Source of the DNA: a bacterium
GTDB lineage: Bacteria > Actinomycetota > Acidimicrobiia > Spongiisociales > JAENVV01
Assembly: GCA_024641305.1 (NCBI GenBank)
Contig: JAHEDI010000027.1
Location: forward strand, 8,355-46,799
Direction: 5' to 3'
Length of the DNA: 38,445 bases
Under the pieces are notes generated by a model, which saw nothing but the letters and a program-made list of their open reading frames with translations, was not told where the DNA came from and did no database searches. The number at the start of each line of letters is the position of its first letter. The first letter of the stretch is position 1. Below are positions 1 to 8,709 of this stretch, in pieces. The translations under genes and the position numbers were made by a program.

Positions 1-2772
1 GAGATCCGACTGTCGAGCGCCGGTACTCAAACCAACTTCGATGATGTTCAGTTGGTGACCTTCGTCGGCCCGACCATTCCGGTCTGGGGCTACACCACCA
101 CGGGTGCCGCCGCAACCAGGCCCGGTGGACCGACGCTCGTCGTCAATGAGGGCGACGAGGTCACGATCAACCTGCACAATGACCTGACCGAGGTCACTGC
201 GCTATTGATCGGCGGCCAGAGGATGACACCCGACAAAACAGGGGCTGCTTCAGGCGATACCAAGTCCTACACCTTCAGGGCTACCAACCCCGGCACATTC
301 CTGTACGAGGCAGGCCTGCTACCCAACGCCCAGCATCAGGTCGCAATGGGACTGTATGGCGCGCTGATTGTTCGGCCGGCCACGGCCGGCCAGGCCTACG
401 CCGCCGCCACCACCGCCTACGACGATGAAGCCGTGCTGGTTCTGAGCGAGATCGATCCTGCCCTCAACGCTGATCCGGCTGGGTTCGACATGCGCGATTA
501 TTCGCCCGAATACTTCCTCATCAACGGCAAGGTCTATCCGAACACTGACCTCATCCCGACTGTGGCGGGCAACAACGTGTTGCTGCGCTATGTCAACGCC
601 GGCAACCAGTACCACTCGATGATGGTGCTCGGTTCCCACCAAAGGGTGATCGCCTATGGCGGAAGTCCCCTTGCTTATTCGCATCAGGTGGTCGCCGAGA
701 CCTTCGGGCCAGGTCAGACTGCTGACGCCATCTTCACGGTCCCGGCCGGGGCGGTCGACGGTGCCAAGTTGGCCGTCTATGACGGCAGCCTGCTGCTCCA
801 CAACAGCAACACCTCAGTCACCCCGTTCGGAGGCATGCTGACCTTTCTCACCGTGACGGGACCTCCCTCGACCGGTGATACGACCGGCCCGGCGACGTCG
901 GCGATGGTGCTCGACGCCACCTCGGTGACCGCCGTTGTCAGCGACTCCGGCCTGGGCGACTCGGATGTCACACTCGCCGAGTTCTTCATCGACACGACCG
1001 GCGTCAACGGCCTTGGGACAAGCATGGCTCTAACGCCGTCTGGACCTGACTCCGTCACCGTCGACGCAACCGGGACGATCGACCCGGCGCTGACCGGGAA
1101 TCACACGGTGTACGTCCACGGTATGGACTCGGCCGGCAACTGGGGTCCGTTCCAGTCGGCACTGTTCCGTTCCGACAACAGTGGACCGCTCACCTCGGCC
1201 CTGCGCTTGTTCCGCAACCCGACCAATGGTGGGGATGTGGCCCTGTACGCGACGGCCGACGATCGACCCAGTGGCCGGGCGAACATTGCCGCCGCCGAAT
1301 ATTGGATCGGTGCTGATCCTGGGGTTGGTCTTGGCGAAATCATGACTGTCACTCCTTCCGGAGCTCAGATTGCTGCCTTGACGGCGACCTTCTCGGCCAC
1401 CCCCCTGGATGAGGGAACGCACGTCGTGTCGGTACGTAGCCAGGACTCCGAGAACAACTGGGGCGCAACGGCCACTATCGATCTGATCGTCGATAAGACC
1501 GGTCCGGCCACCAGCAACGTGCTGGCGGAGCCTCACCCCAACAACGGCATGCTCCCGATCAACTCGAGCATCGCGGCAGTCCGGGTCACGGCCACCTTCG
1601 ACGACTCGGGCAACGTCGGGTCGAAGATCGTCGCCGGTGAGGGTTTCATCGACACAGTAGGAGCCAACGGGACCGGCTTCATCTTCCTGCCCACCGACGG
1701 CTTGTTCAACGGTGTGGGTGAGAGTGGGTATGTGGACATCCCGCTGACCACGATCAACGCCCTCAGCGACGGCAACCACACCATCTACGTCCGTGGCAAG
1801 GACGCCGCCGGAAACTGGGGTACGACGAGTTCCACCATCCTGACGGTCGATAAGACGGCCCCGACGTTTACCAACATCACCGTGGCGCCCAGCCCAACGA
1901 ATGGCTCGCCGACCGTCACACTGACGGTGAACGGCGCCGCCGATACGGGCGGCAGCCTACTCTCCGGTGGTGAGTACTGGTTTGGTGCTACAAATCCGCC
2001 GCCCGGCGGCGGCACGCAGTTCAGCGGGACGAGTGCCAGCATCGACGTCAGCGCGCTGGCAACCGGAACCTACACGGTGAGCGCCCGCATCCGTGACGGA
2101 GCCCGGAACTGGAGCACAATCAGTAGCGCAACTTTGACCGTGTGGGCGGATGCCATCTTTTCCAACGGCTTCGAATCGGGAGGCAGACCGTGGGGATGGA
2201 CGAGTTCGTCGACTACCAGCACTGGTCGTCTGAACGTGACGGCGGGTGCGGCATTGGTCGGGACACTAGGCCTACAAGCGGTCGGCAACAACACCAACTA
2301 CGTGCAGTACAACTTCGGTACCCCTGCCGTCCCTGCGGCACCCACCTACGACGCCCGCTTTTACTTCCGGCCCAACGGCAACACGTCAACCGGCAAGGAC
2401 ATCTTCAGCGCGGCAACTACCAGTGGCTTCGGCACGACGCTGTTCCGGGTGCGCTACCGGTTGAACGGAGTGCAGGAGCAAGTGCAAATCCAACTGGGGA
2501 CGGCGAATACCAACACCGCTTGGACCACCATAAATGGTGCTGCCAGCAACGTGATCGAGGTTGTCTGGCAGGCGGTGGGGAGTGGTGGACCCAATCCGGG
2601 CCGACTGCAGCTCATCGTGAACGGTACTGTGGCCCAGACGCTCACCACCACCAGTACCAGTTCGGTCGGAGCGGTCCGGCTGGGCTCGGTGACCAGCACC
2701 GGAAACAACACAGCCTTGTACTTCGACGCCTTTGTGTCGAAGCGGCAGACGTCCCCACTGGTGGGCCCGTGA
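1..2772 (+). CDS. Secreted multidomain protein with degenerate multicopper-oxidase-like cupredoxin domains (5' partial)
   Basis: The frame is open from base 1, so the gene starts upstream of the window; the first in-frame ATG/GTG codons inside the window are unlikely to be the real start. Visible part is 923 residues. The first ~18 residues end in NFDDVQLV, which resembles the end of a jelly-roll or LamG/CBM-like domain. Bases ~60-870 encode two cupredoxin-type domains of the multicopper oxidase superfamily (PTLVVNEGDEVTINLHND, QVAMGLYGALIVRP, VLLRYVNAGNQYHSM). The usual HxH and YHSH copper motifs are replaced (NLHND, LYEAG), so catalytic copper binding is doubtful. Four Ig-like repeats follow, then a C-terminal domain (from ~2149) related to the one ending the subtilase at 5172-7328. 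It heads a cluster with a CopC-CopD fusion, which suggests a cell-surface or extracellular role. Family assignment is recognition from motifs; the function is inference. Confidence 0.8.
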   Translation, partial: EIRLSSAGTQTNFDDVQLVTFVGPTIPVWGYTTTGAAATRPGGPTLVVNEGDEVTINLHNDLTEVTALLIGGQRMTPDKTGAASGDTKSYTFRATNPGTFLYEAGLLPNAQHQVAMGLYGALIVRPATAGQAYAAATTAYDDEAVLVLSEIDPALNADPAGFDMRDYSPEYFLINGKVYPNTDLIPTVAGNNVLLRYVNAGNQYHSMMVLGSHQRVIAYGGSPLAYSHQVVAETFGPGQTADAIFTVPAGAVDGAKLAVYDGSLLLHNSNTSVTPFGGMLTFLTVTGPPSTGDTTGPATSAMVLDATSVTAVVSDSGLGDSDVTLAEFFIDTTGVNGLGTSMALTPSGPDSVTVDATGTIDPALTGNHTVYVHGMDSAGNWGPFQSALFRSDNSGPLTSALRLFRNPTNGGDVALYATADDRPSGRANIAAAEYWIGADPGVGLGEIMTVTPSGAQIAALTATFSATPLDEGTHVVSVRSQDSENNWGATATIDLIVDKTGPATSNVLAEPHPNNGMLPINSSIAAVRVTATFDDSGNVGSKIVAGEGFIDTVGANGTGFIFLPTDGLFNGVGESGYVDIPLTTINALSDGNHTIYVRGKDAAGNWGTTSSTILTVDKTAPTFTNITVAPSPTNGSPTVTLTVNGAADTGGSLLSGGEYWFGATNPPPGGGTQFSGTSASIDVSALATGTYTVSARIRDGARNWSTISSATLTVWADAIFSNGFESGGRPWGWTSSSTTSTGRLNVTAGAALVGTLGLQAVGNNTNYVQYNFGTPAVPAAPTYDARFYFRPNGNTSTGKDIFSAATTSGFGTTLFRVRYRLNGVQEQVQIQLGTANTNTAWTTINGAASNVIEVVWQAVGSGGPNPGRLQLIVNGTVAQTLTTTSTSSVGAVRLGSVTSTGNNTALYFDAFVSKRQTSPLVGP
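886..2142 (+). repeat. Four imperfect ~100-residue Ig-like repeats inside the exoprotein gene
   Basis: The encoded protein repeats four times a beta-sandwich-like unit that closes with a motif of the form VxxxDxxxNWG followed by a strand and VDKTGP/VDKTAP. Closing motifs are VHGMDSAGNWG, VRSQDSENNWG, VRGKDAAGNWG and ARIRDGARNWS. Unit boundaries lie near bases 886, 1183, 1501 and 1858. Such repeats are common spacers in secreted bacterial proteins. The DNA copies are diverged, so this is an old duplication. Confidence 0.75.
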
Positions 2773-2815
2773 GCGATTTGACCACCAACGGACGCGAGTC
2801 GGGGAAGAGACCAAA

Positions 2816-3319
2816 ATGATCACCGAGGCACCCCCGGAAGTGAGTAGCGAACCGCCCAGGCGGGCGGTTCGCCGCCGAACCATGGTCTTCGGCCTGATTG
2901 GTCTCCTGTTGGTGGGCGGCCTCGCGGCCGGTGCATGGTGGCCGGAGCAGAAGGTTGACGTTCGCGCCGGTACCGATCTGGTGGATGCCGAGGGAATGGC
3001 GGCCCGGTTCGGAATCGATGTGACCCTGGTCGGCACGACGGCTGCCGGGGGTCTTGTCGACTTCCGGTATCAGGTGGTTGATCCGGACAAGGCCAACCCG
3101 CTCATTCATGATGTTGACTTGCTACCGAGAATCGTCGTTGAGGACACTGGGGCCACCCTTGGTCTTGCCAACGTGCCGCATAACCACGGCACCGATCTGG
3201 AACTCGGCGGTACCTACTTCTTCCTGCTCGCCAACGCCAACAACGCGCTGCATCCAGGTGCCCTGGTGACCATTGTGATTGGCGACGCCCGACTTGAGCA
3301 TGTCGTTGTCCAGGGATGA
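2816..3319 (+). CDS. Small membrane-anchored protein with a PHNHG motif, copper-cluster associated, function unknown
   Basis: 167 residues. A basic cytoplasmic N-terminus (PPRRAVRRRT) precedes one hydrophobic segment at about residues 23-42; the rest is predicted extracellular and rich in beta strands. The ectodomain has the histidine cluster VPHNHGTDLELGG and a further HPG, which could bind metal, and no cysteines. The ATG at 2816 is chosen because a purine-rich stretch (ggggaagaga) lies just upstream and it gives a normal membrane anchor; an in-frame ATG at 2732 would overlap the previous gene. It ends in an ATGA overlap with the CopC-CopD gene, so the two are probably co-translated. I do not recognise a named family. 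The position between a cupredoxin-like exoprotein and CopC-CopD suggests copper handling, which is inference. Confidence 0.75.
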   Translation: MITEAPPEVSSEPPRRAVRRRTMVFGLIGLLLVGGLAAGAWWPEQKVDVRAGTDLVDAEGMAARFGIDVTLVGTTAAGGLVDFRYQVVDPDKANPLIHDVDLLPRIVVEDTGATLGLANVPHNHGTDLELGGTYFFLLANANNALHPGALVTIVIGDARLEHVVVQG

Positions 3320-5175
3320 TCCACGCCAGGCTCCTTCGAACTAAACCCCGCCGATGGGTCACGACCCTGGCGGCCGTTTTGGTCCTGATGGTCGCCTCGG
3401 CGTTGCCTGCCTCTGCCCATGGCACGCTGGACCGCTCCGAACCTCCCAACGGGGGAAAAGTAGCCGAGGGCCGTTCCACGATCAGCCTGTGGTTCTCGGA
3501 GCCGATTCGCTCACAGGCCAGCCTGTTCGATTTGCACACGGTCGACGGGGTTCGGGCGGTCATCACGGTCTTTGCCCACGAGGCGGACGGTGGAGCGTTC
3601 GTCGAGATCAACACCGACGATCTCCTCAAAGCGACCTACATTCTCGACTGGACCGTTCTTTCCCTTGACGACGGGCACCCCTCACGGGGATCGGTCATCT
3701 TCGGGGTAGGCGACTGGCCGGTCGTGGTCGAATCGGGTAGCAATCGGCCTCCCGCCCCGGCGGCCCTGGCCGTCAGATGGATGGACCTCATGGCGATCAT
3801 GTTGGCGATCGGGGCTTTGACCGTTTCCGGACGGATCCTCGACTCGGCAGGCAAGTATGGTCAAGGGGTCAGGCGCCGGGTACTGCGAATCGGGAGGTTC
3901 GGTGCCCTGACCGCAGTGGTGATTGGCGTCATCACACCGTTCATGCGGGTCCCCCGCTCGGACAACTCGCTCGGGACCTGGACCGATACGACCTGGTCGA
4001 CCCTCATGGGAACGTCGTGGGGGAGATGGTGGACGGCCCGTGAAGTCGGCCTGATCCTGTTGGCGGTCATCCTGGGCTTCCTGGCCGCCGGGAGTCGAGG
4101 AACGGGCATCCGTCGGACCGCCTGGGCGACTGTCGTCGGCGTGGCCGGCATCGAGGCCTGGCTGGGTCATGCGTCGACCCTGCCGAGGCAATCCTGGTTG
4201 GTTGCGGGAGCCTCGGCCGGTCATCTGGTGGCGGCCGGTATTTGGGCAGGCGGCCTCGCCATTCTCGTCGTGTGCCTGGGTCCCACCATGTGGCGCCGCC
4301 CCGAATCGCGGGGGCCACTGTTATCAACGGTCTGGCAATCCTTCAGTCCGGTCGCCGTTTTTGCCACCGTGGCGCTGTTCGCCACCGGGCTGTACGAATC
4401 AGGTCGACACCTGCCGGACCTCGGCTCGGCCGCCTCAACCGTGTATGGCACTGCCATCGGCGCCAAGATCCTCCTGATGGGACTCGGCTTGGCCCTGGCG
4501 GGAGCTAACACGCTTCTCATCAATCCGTTACTCGCCGGTCGCGTGGCCCGCCGACTCCATCGACCCGCCGGTTGGGCCCCCATCTCGCTGCGCGGGTTCA
4601 ACACGGTCGTCGTTATTGAAGCGCTCGTCCTCGCCGTCGCAGTGGTCTTCGCCGGATTGGCCACGTCGGTAGCCACGACCCGGGATGTTGCGGCGGCCGC
4701 TGCCGAGACGGCACCGATGAGTGCCAACGTCGATGGTCTATTCGTTACCTTTGAGGCTCTCCCGGCTGGCGCAGGTCAAAGCCGACTCATCGTTCGCACC
4801 CGGGCCACGACCAAGCCCGAGCCTGGCCCGATCACCGCAGTCGACGTGTCTCTTGAAAGTTCTTCCACACCGGTAACCACGCTTCTCCTCACCACGATAG
4901 AAGCCGGGCGTTTTGAAACTGAAACGGCCCGGCTCACCCCCGGTCTGTCGAATGTTTCGGTGATCATTCATCGGGATGGTACCCCCGACGCCGTCGCCAG
5001 AATTGCCTGGGAGACCCCGGTTCCGGTACCTGCATCGGCGGGGCCACTCGAACTGGCAACGACGGGGATCGCTGCCCTGTTGGTCTTGGCCACATCCGCT
5101 TTTGTACAAATGAAACGTCGACCGCGGCTCACGCCGACGGAGACCAAGCAACTTGTCTATGGGAGGCAAACATGA
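3316..5175 (+). CDS. CopC-CopD fusion copper protein (YcnJ-type)
   Basis: 619 residues. A signal peptide ends at ...LPASA, leaving His35 as the mature N-terminus, as in Cu(II)-binding CopC proteins. The CopC domain (about 35-135) contains SEPPNGG, LWFSEPI and WTVLSLDDGHPSRGS, whose Asp119 and His121 match the Asp-x-His copper ligands of the family. It is followed by a multi-pass membrane CopD-like domain (about 150-450, several hydrophobic helices) and a C-terminal ectodomain (about 460-570) ending with one more helix and a basic tail. CopC-CopD fusions bind copper outside the membrane and are thought to help its import or delivery. The ATG overlaps the upstream stop (ATGA), and its own stop overlaps the next start (ATGA, with GGGAGG upstream). 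Identity is confident; direction of copper flow is not visible. Confidence 0.9.
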   Translation: MIHARLLRTKPRRWVTTLAAVLVLMVASALPASAHGTLDRSEPPNGGKVAEGRSTISLWFSEPIRSQASLFDLHTVDGVRAVITVFAHEADGGAFVEINTDDLLKATYILDWTVLSLDDGHPSRGSVIFGVGDWPVVVESGSNRPPAPAALAVRWMDLMAIMLAIGALTVSGRILDSAGKYGQGVRRRVLRIGRFGALTAVVIGVITPFMRVPRSDNSLGTWTDTTWSTLMGTSWGRWWTAREVGLILLAVILGFLAAGSRGTGIRRTAWATVVGVAGIEAWLGHASTLPRQSWLVAGASAGHLVAAGIWAGGLAILVVCLGPTMWRRPESRGPLLSTVWQSFSPVAVFATVALFATGLYESGRHLPDLGSAASTVYGTAIGAKILLMGLGLALAGANTLLINPLLAGRVARRLHRPAGWAPISLRGFNTVVVIEALVLAVAVVFAGLATSVATTRDVAAAAAETAPMSANVDGLFVTFEALPAGAGQSRLIVRTRATTKPEPGPITAVDVSLESSSTPVTTLLLTTIEAGRFETETARLTPGLSNVSVIIHRDGTPDAVARIAWETPVPVPASAGPLELATTGIAALLVLATSAFVQMKRRPRLTPTETKQLVYGRQT

Positions 5176-7328
5176 GGAAATTCCTGGCCCTGGTTCTGGT
5201 CACAATGCTCGTATCGCTGGTCGGGGCCACGACCTCGGCCGGCGCAGCTGCGCCCACTAAAGACACAAACGTCATTTCCCCCGGGGTGGCAGCGAAGCTT
5301 GCCACACTCGGATCGGGAGAACAGATGACCGTGATCATCACCTTGAGCGATCAGGCCGACTTGAGCGCTCTCCCTGGCGCCTCGCGTGCAGCCCGCTCAA
5401 GCGCGGCGATCCGGGCGTTGCAGGCAAAGGCATCAGCCTCCCAAATGCCGGTTACTGCTTTCCTGCGCGCCCGGACCGCCCAACACAAAGTCACCGAATT
5501 CAGATCATTCTGGATCTTCGATGGCCTGGCCGTTACTGCCACGGCGGACGTGATCGAGGAACTTGCCGCCCGGTCTGATGTGGCGAGCGTGACCCTCGAC
5601 GAAATCACGATTGTCCCGACCTACGGACCCGCTCAGCCGAACCTAACTCTTGTCCAAGCCCCGTCCCTCTGGAACCAGGGTTATACCGGTGGGGGAGTTG
5701 TGGTGGCCAGCCTCGACAGCGGCGTTGATGTCAACCACCCGGATCTGGCTTCCCGATGGCGGGGGGGTACGAACAGTTGGTTCGATCCCTACGGCCAGCA
5801 CCAGGCCTATCCGGTCGACCTCAGCGGACATGGCACCGGGACCATGGGTGTGATGGTCGGTGGCGATTCGGCCGGAACGTCGATCGGCGTTGCTCCCGGC
5901 GCCAGCTGGATCGCCGCGCGAATATTTGACGACCGAGGTCGATCGACGGCGTCTGCCATTCATTCTGCGTTTCAATGGGTGCTTGACCCGGATGGAGACC
6001 CGACCACACTCGACAGTCCCCAGGTGGTCAATAACTCCTGGTCATTCGGTTCCGGCGGTGGTTGCAACCTGGAGTTTCAGCCAGACCTTCAGGCCCTTCG
6101 CTCGGCCGGCATCGTGCCGGTATTTGCGGCGGGAAACTTCGGGTCCGGTTCTTCGACCAGTTCGAGTCCCGCCAACTATCCCGAAGCCCTAGCCGTAGGC
6201 GCAGTCGACAACGGCGACCTCATCGCCTATTTCAGTAGTCGGGGACCGTCGTCCTGCGGTGAAAGTTCCACCACGTTTCCCGAGATCGTGGCGCCGGGCG
6301 TCAGCATCAAGACCTCCGACCGCTACGGCCTGTTTCAATATGCGTCGGGAACTTCCCTGGCGTCGCCTCATGTCGCCGGAGCGATCGCCCTCCTGTTGAG
6401 TGCCGATTCCGCCTGGACGGCAGGTGACGCCGAGCAAGCCATCCTCGCCACGGCCGTTGACCTCGGCAGTCCCGGACCGGATAACACGTTCGGTAAGGGT
6501 CGGCTCGACATTGCAGCCGCCTACCAATGGCTACTGAATCCGCCGACCACGACCACGACTTCGCCGACCACGACCTCGTCCACGACGACCTCGTCCACGA
6601 CGACCTCGTCCACGACGACCTCGTCCACGACGACCTCGTCCACGACGACCTCGTCCACCACAACGTCATCGACCACCACGACGATGCCGGCAACCACCAC
6701 CACGACCTTGCCTCCAACAAGTGGCCTGTTCAGCGACGGATTCGACGACGGAAGTCTGACCGCTTGGTCAGCGGCAAGTACCAACGGCGGCAAACTGAGC
6801 GCTACACGGGCGGCGGCATTGAACTCTTCCGCCTATGGGCTCCAGGCTGTGATCTCGAATCGGAACTCCATGTACGTGGCCGACTGGTCACCCGTTGCGT
6901 CGAGTGTCTACGGTGCCAGATTCATGTTTGATCCGAACGGGACGTCGATCCCGAGCCGGCAGGTGCATGACCTGTTCGTCGGGAGCGATGGCTCGGGAAC
7001 GGTCGTGTTCCGTGTTCAGATCCAGAGTGGCTCGAACGGGTATGAGGTCCGCGGACGGGCGATCAGCAAGCGGGGGAGAGAGCAGTCCACCGCCTGGGTC
7101 CCACTGACGGATGGACCTCATTCCATTTCGGTCGACTGGGTCAGTTCGTCGAGCGGCACCAATGGATCCTTCATACTGTCAATCGATGGCGCCGTTGGGT
7201 CTACCGCCGGTGGCCTCACCAATGGCCCGTATCGGGTTGACGAAGTCCGCCTTGGCCCGCAAGGGATCGGCAAGAACATCCAGGGTACCGAGTACTTCGA
7301 CAACTTCGTCACCATTGCATCCAGCTGA
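5172..7328 (+). CDS. Secreted subtilisin-like serine protease (S8) with Thr/Ser linker and C-terminal accessory domain
   Basis: 718 residues. Signal peptide about 1-26 (cleavage near SAGAA), an I9-type propeptide (about 50-145), then the S8 catalytic domain with Asp182 (LDSGVD), His220 (SGHGTG), oxyanion Asn322 (AAGNFG) and Ser395 (SGTSLASPH). The triad is complete, so an active secreted peptidase is expected. Residues ~457-515 form a Pro/Thr/Ser linker with TTTSS repeats. The last ~200 residues (GLFSDGFDDGS...EYFDNFV) form a domain related to the C-terminus of the exoprotein at 1-2772. The ATG overlaps the CopC-CopD stop (ATGA) and has GGGAGG at 5161-5166. It may process or turn over the other exoproteins of the cluster; that is inference. 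Confidence 0.93.
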   Translation: MRKFLALVLVTMLVSLVGATTSAGAAAPTKDTNVISPGVAAKLATLGSGEQMTVIITLSDQADLSALPGASRAARSSAAIRALQAKASASQMPVTAFLRARTAQHKVTEFRSFWIFDGLAVTATADVIEELAARSDVASVTLDEITIVPTYGPAQPNLTLVQAPSLWNQGYTGGGVVVASLDSGVDVNHPDLASRWRGGTNSWFDPYGQHQAYPVDLSGHGTGTMGVMVGGDSAGTSIGVAPGASWIAARIFDDRGRSTASAIHSAFQWVLDPDGDPTTLDSPQVVNNSWSFGSGGGCNLEFQPDLQALRSAGIVPVFAAGNFGSGSSTSSSPANYPEALAVGAVDNGDLIAYFSSRGPSSCGESSTTFPEIVAPGVSIKTSDRYGLFQYASGTSLASPHVAGAIALLLSADSAWTAGDAEQAILATAVDLGSPGPDNTFGKGRLDIAAAYQWLLNPPTTTTTSPTTTSSTTTSSTTTSSTTTSSTTTSSTTTSSTTTSSTTTTMPATTTTTLPPTSGLFSDGFDDGSLTAWSAASTNGGKLSATRAAALNSSAYGLQAVISNRNSMYVADWSPVASSVYGARFMFDPNGTSIPSRQVHDLFVGSDGSGTVVFRVQIQSGSNGYEVRGRAISKRGREQSTAWVPLTDGPHSISVDWVSSSSGTNGSFILSIDGAVGSTAGGLTNGPYRVDEVRLGPQGIGKNIQGTEYFDNFVTIASS
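6567..6671 (+). repeat. 15-bp tandem repeat encoding TTTSS, seven units
   Basis: The unit acgacgacctcgtcc is repeated head to tail; the five units at 6582-6656 are identical, and the outer two carry substitutions. Because 15 is a multiple of 3, gain or loss of units changes linker length without a frameshift. The repeat also creates long spurious open frames on both strands. Confidence 0.92.
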
Positions 7329-7395
7329 CAAACGAAGGGTCCAAAACGAGCGTGATGCCGCGCAGACGTTGTGCCTGGAACCTGGCGTGGCTGCT

Positions 7396-8709
7396 TTAGG
7401 CGGGGAGTCTCAGGACCATGCGGCAACCCGGTTCGGCGTGTTCTATTACAAGCTCTCCACCGGCATTGGTAGCAAAAGTGCTGACGACCGACAACCCGAG
7501 GCCGCTGCCGCTCGTCGGTGCGGTTCCGCGACCAAACGGCTTGATGACTTCCCCATGGAATGCCTTCTCGATTCCCTGTCCATGATCTCGCACCGTGAAT
7601 TCAACAACATCCTCGGACGGCCGAATGGCGACCTCGACGGGCGGTTCGCCATGCCGGAACGCGTTATCGACCAAGTTGGCCAGCACGCTAATGAGGAGGT
7701 TGGCGTCAATGTCCATGGTACGCGATCCGTCCGACTCGCTCATCGTCAGGTGTATCGACTCGCCGTATGCTGAACGATCGCGTAGGCCATCGGCGATCGT
7801 TTGTAGCGGGACGGTGTTCGGCAACTTTGCACCGTGGTCGACCGTCAACATCCCGAGCAGTGAATCGGCCAGCGACGTTAGATGTTGGGCGTGGTTGTCG
7901 ATCCTGCCCAATGAGTCAAGTAGTTCATCTGGGGTCCTGATCGGGCGTCGGGCGAGCTCGATGTCGGCGCGCAACCGTGCGATCGGGGTTCGGAGTTCGT
8001 GACTTGCCTCGGCAAGAAAGCGTTGTTGCCTTTCCATCATCTCTTCGATCCGGGCGAGAACCTCATTGAACGACTCGGCGAGGCCCTTCACCTCATCATC
8101 GGACTCCGGGACGGGGAGCCGCCGGCCGTTAGGCGACACCGCCAATTGCATGGCGCTTTCTCTTAGCGCGTCAATCGGATTCAAAACGAAGCCTGTCACG
8201 AAGTAGGCCCCGATTCCCGCCAGAATCGTGAAAGCCACTACCGCCAAGGCGACCGTCGCCTGAAGCTCGCCAAACCGTTCGTCAAGTTCTCTGGTGGGTA
8301 TGGCCATGACCAGAGTGTGAGGTGATCCCTGATACTCGACCGGGAGGGTCACGAGTCGTAGCTCCTCACCCAGGACTGGGTCTGTCACGGTGGTGTACTC
8401 GCCACTTGGCTGATTGCCGGGTGCTGGAGGCGGCTCGGGGAGTGTGTGGTCGACGAGCTCTCCTGCACTGTTGAATAGGCCTACTCGCTCAACGAAGGAC
8501 GAATCCTCAAGGTGGAATGTGCCGAGCGGGAGTCCTCCCACAACCGCGACATAGGCTTCTGCTGCCTCCTCGCCGAGTGAGGTGTCAAAGTCCGCGGCGA
8601 TCGCGGAGCCGGATCTCGACAACGCCAGCCCCCCGATACTTGACGCCACCACTGCCGCCGCACCGGCGACGAGCAGGGCGATGCGGAATCGGATCGGCAG
8701 GCGCCTCAT
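7396..8709 (-). CDS. Two-component sensor histidine kinase (HAMP-HisKA-HATPase)
   Basis: 437 residues. A first transmembrane segment at about 9-31 and a second at about 155-178 enclose a ~120-residue extracellular sensor region. A HAMP-like linker (ALRESAMQLA) leads to the H-box QRFLAEASHELRTPIARLRA with the phospho-accepting His, an N-box (SVLANLVDNAFRHG), G1 (DHGQGI) and G2 (GSGLGLSVV). It trans-autophosphorylates and passes phosphate to the response regulator encoded just upstream, with which it shares an ATGA overlap (RR stop/HK start). The signal is unknown. Its stop faces the subtilase stop, 67 bases away, and I see no clear hairpin between them. Confidence 0.93.
   Translation of the reverse strand: MRRLPIRFRIALLVAGAAAVVASSIGGLALSRSGSAIAADFDTSLGEEAAEAYVAVVGGLPLGTFHLEDSSFVERVGLFNSAGELVDHTLPEPPPAPGNQPSGEYTTVTDPVLGEELRLVTLPVEYQGSPHTLVMAIPTRELDERFGELQATVALAVVAFTILAGIGAYFVTGFVLNPIDALRESAMQLAVSPNGRRLPVPESDDEVKGLAESFNEVLARIEEMMERQQRFLAEASHELRTPIARLRADIELARRPIRTPDELLDSLGRIDNHAQHLTSLADSLLGMLTVDHGAKLPNTVPLQTIADGLRDRSAYGESIHLTMSESDGSRTMDIDANLLISVLANLVDNAFRHGEPPVEVAIRPSEDVVEFTVRDHGQGIEKAFHGEVIKPFGRGTAPTSGSGLGLSVVSTFATNAGGELVIEHAEPGCRMVLRLPA

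Noticed and set aside
6567-6671. CRISPR-like periodicity
   Set aside because: The 15-base units have no spacers and encode an in-frame Thr/Ser linker.
6307-6931. Low-complexity frames reading SSWTR, VVVDE and LVHDD repeats in the protease linker
   Set aside because: Other-frame and antisense translations of the 15-bp repeat; the protease frame is the only one with flanking domains.
7111-7773. 220-residue plus-strand frame crossing the protease end and the histidine kinase
   Set aside because: It spans the tail of one real gene and the antisense of another; no domain.
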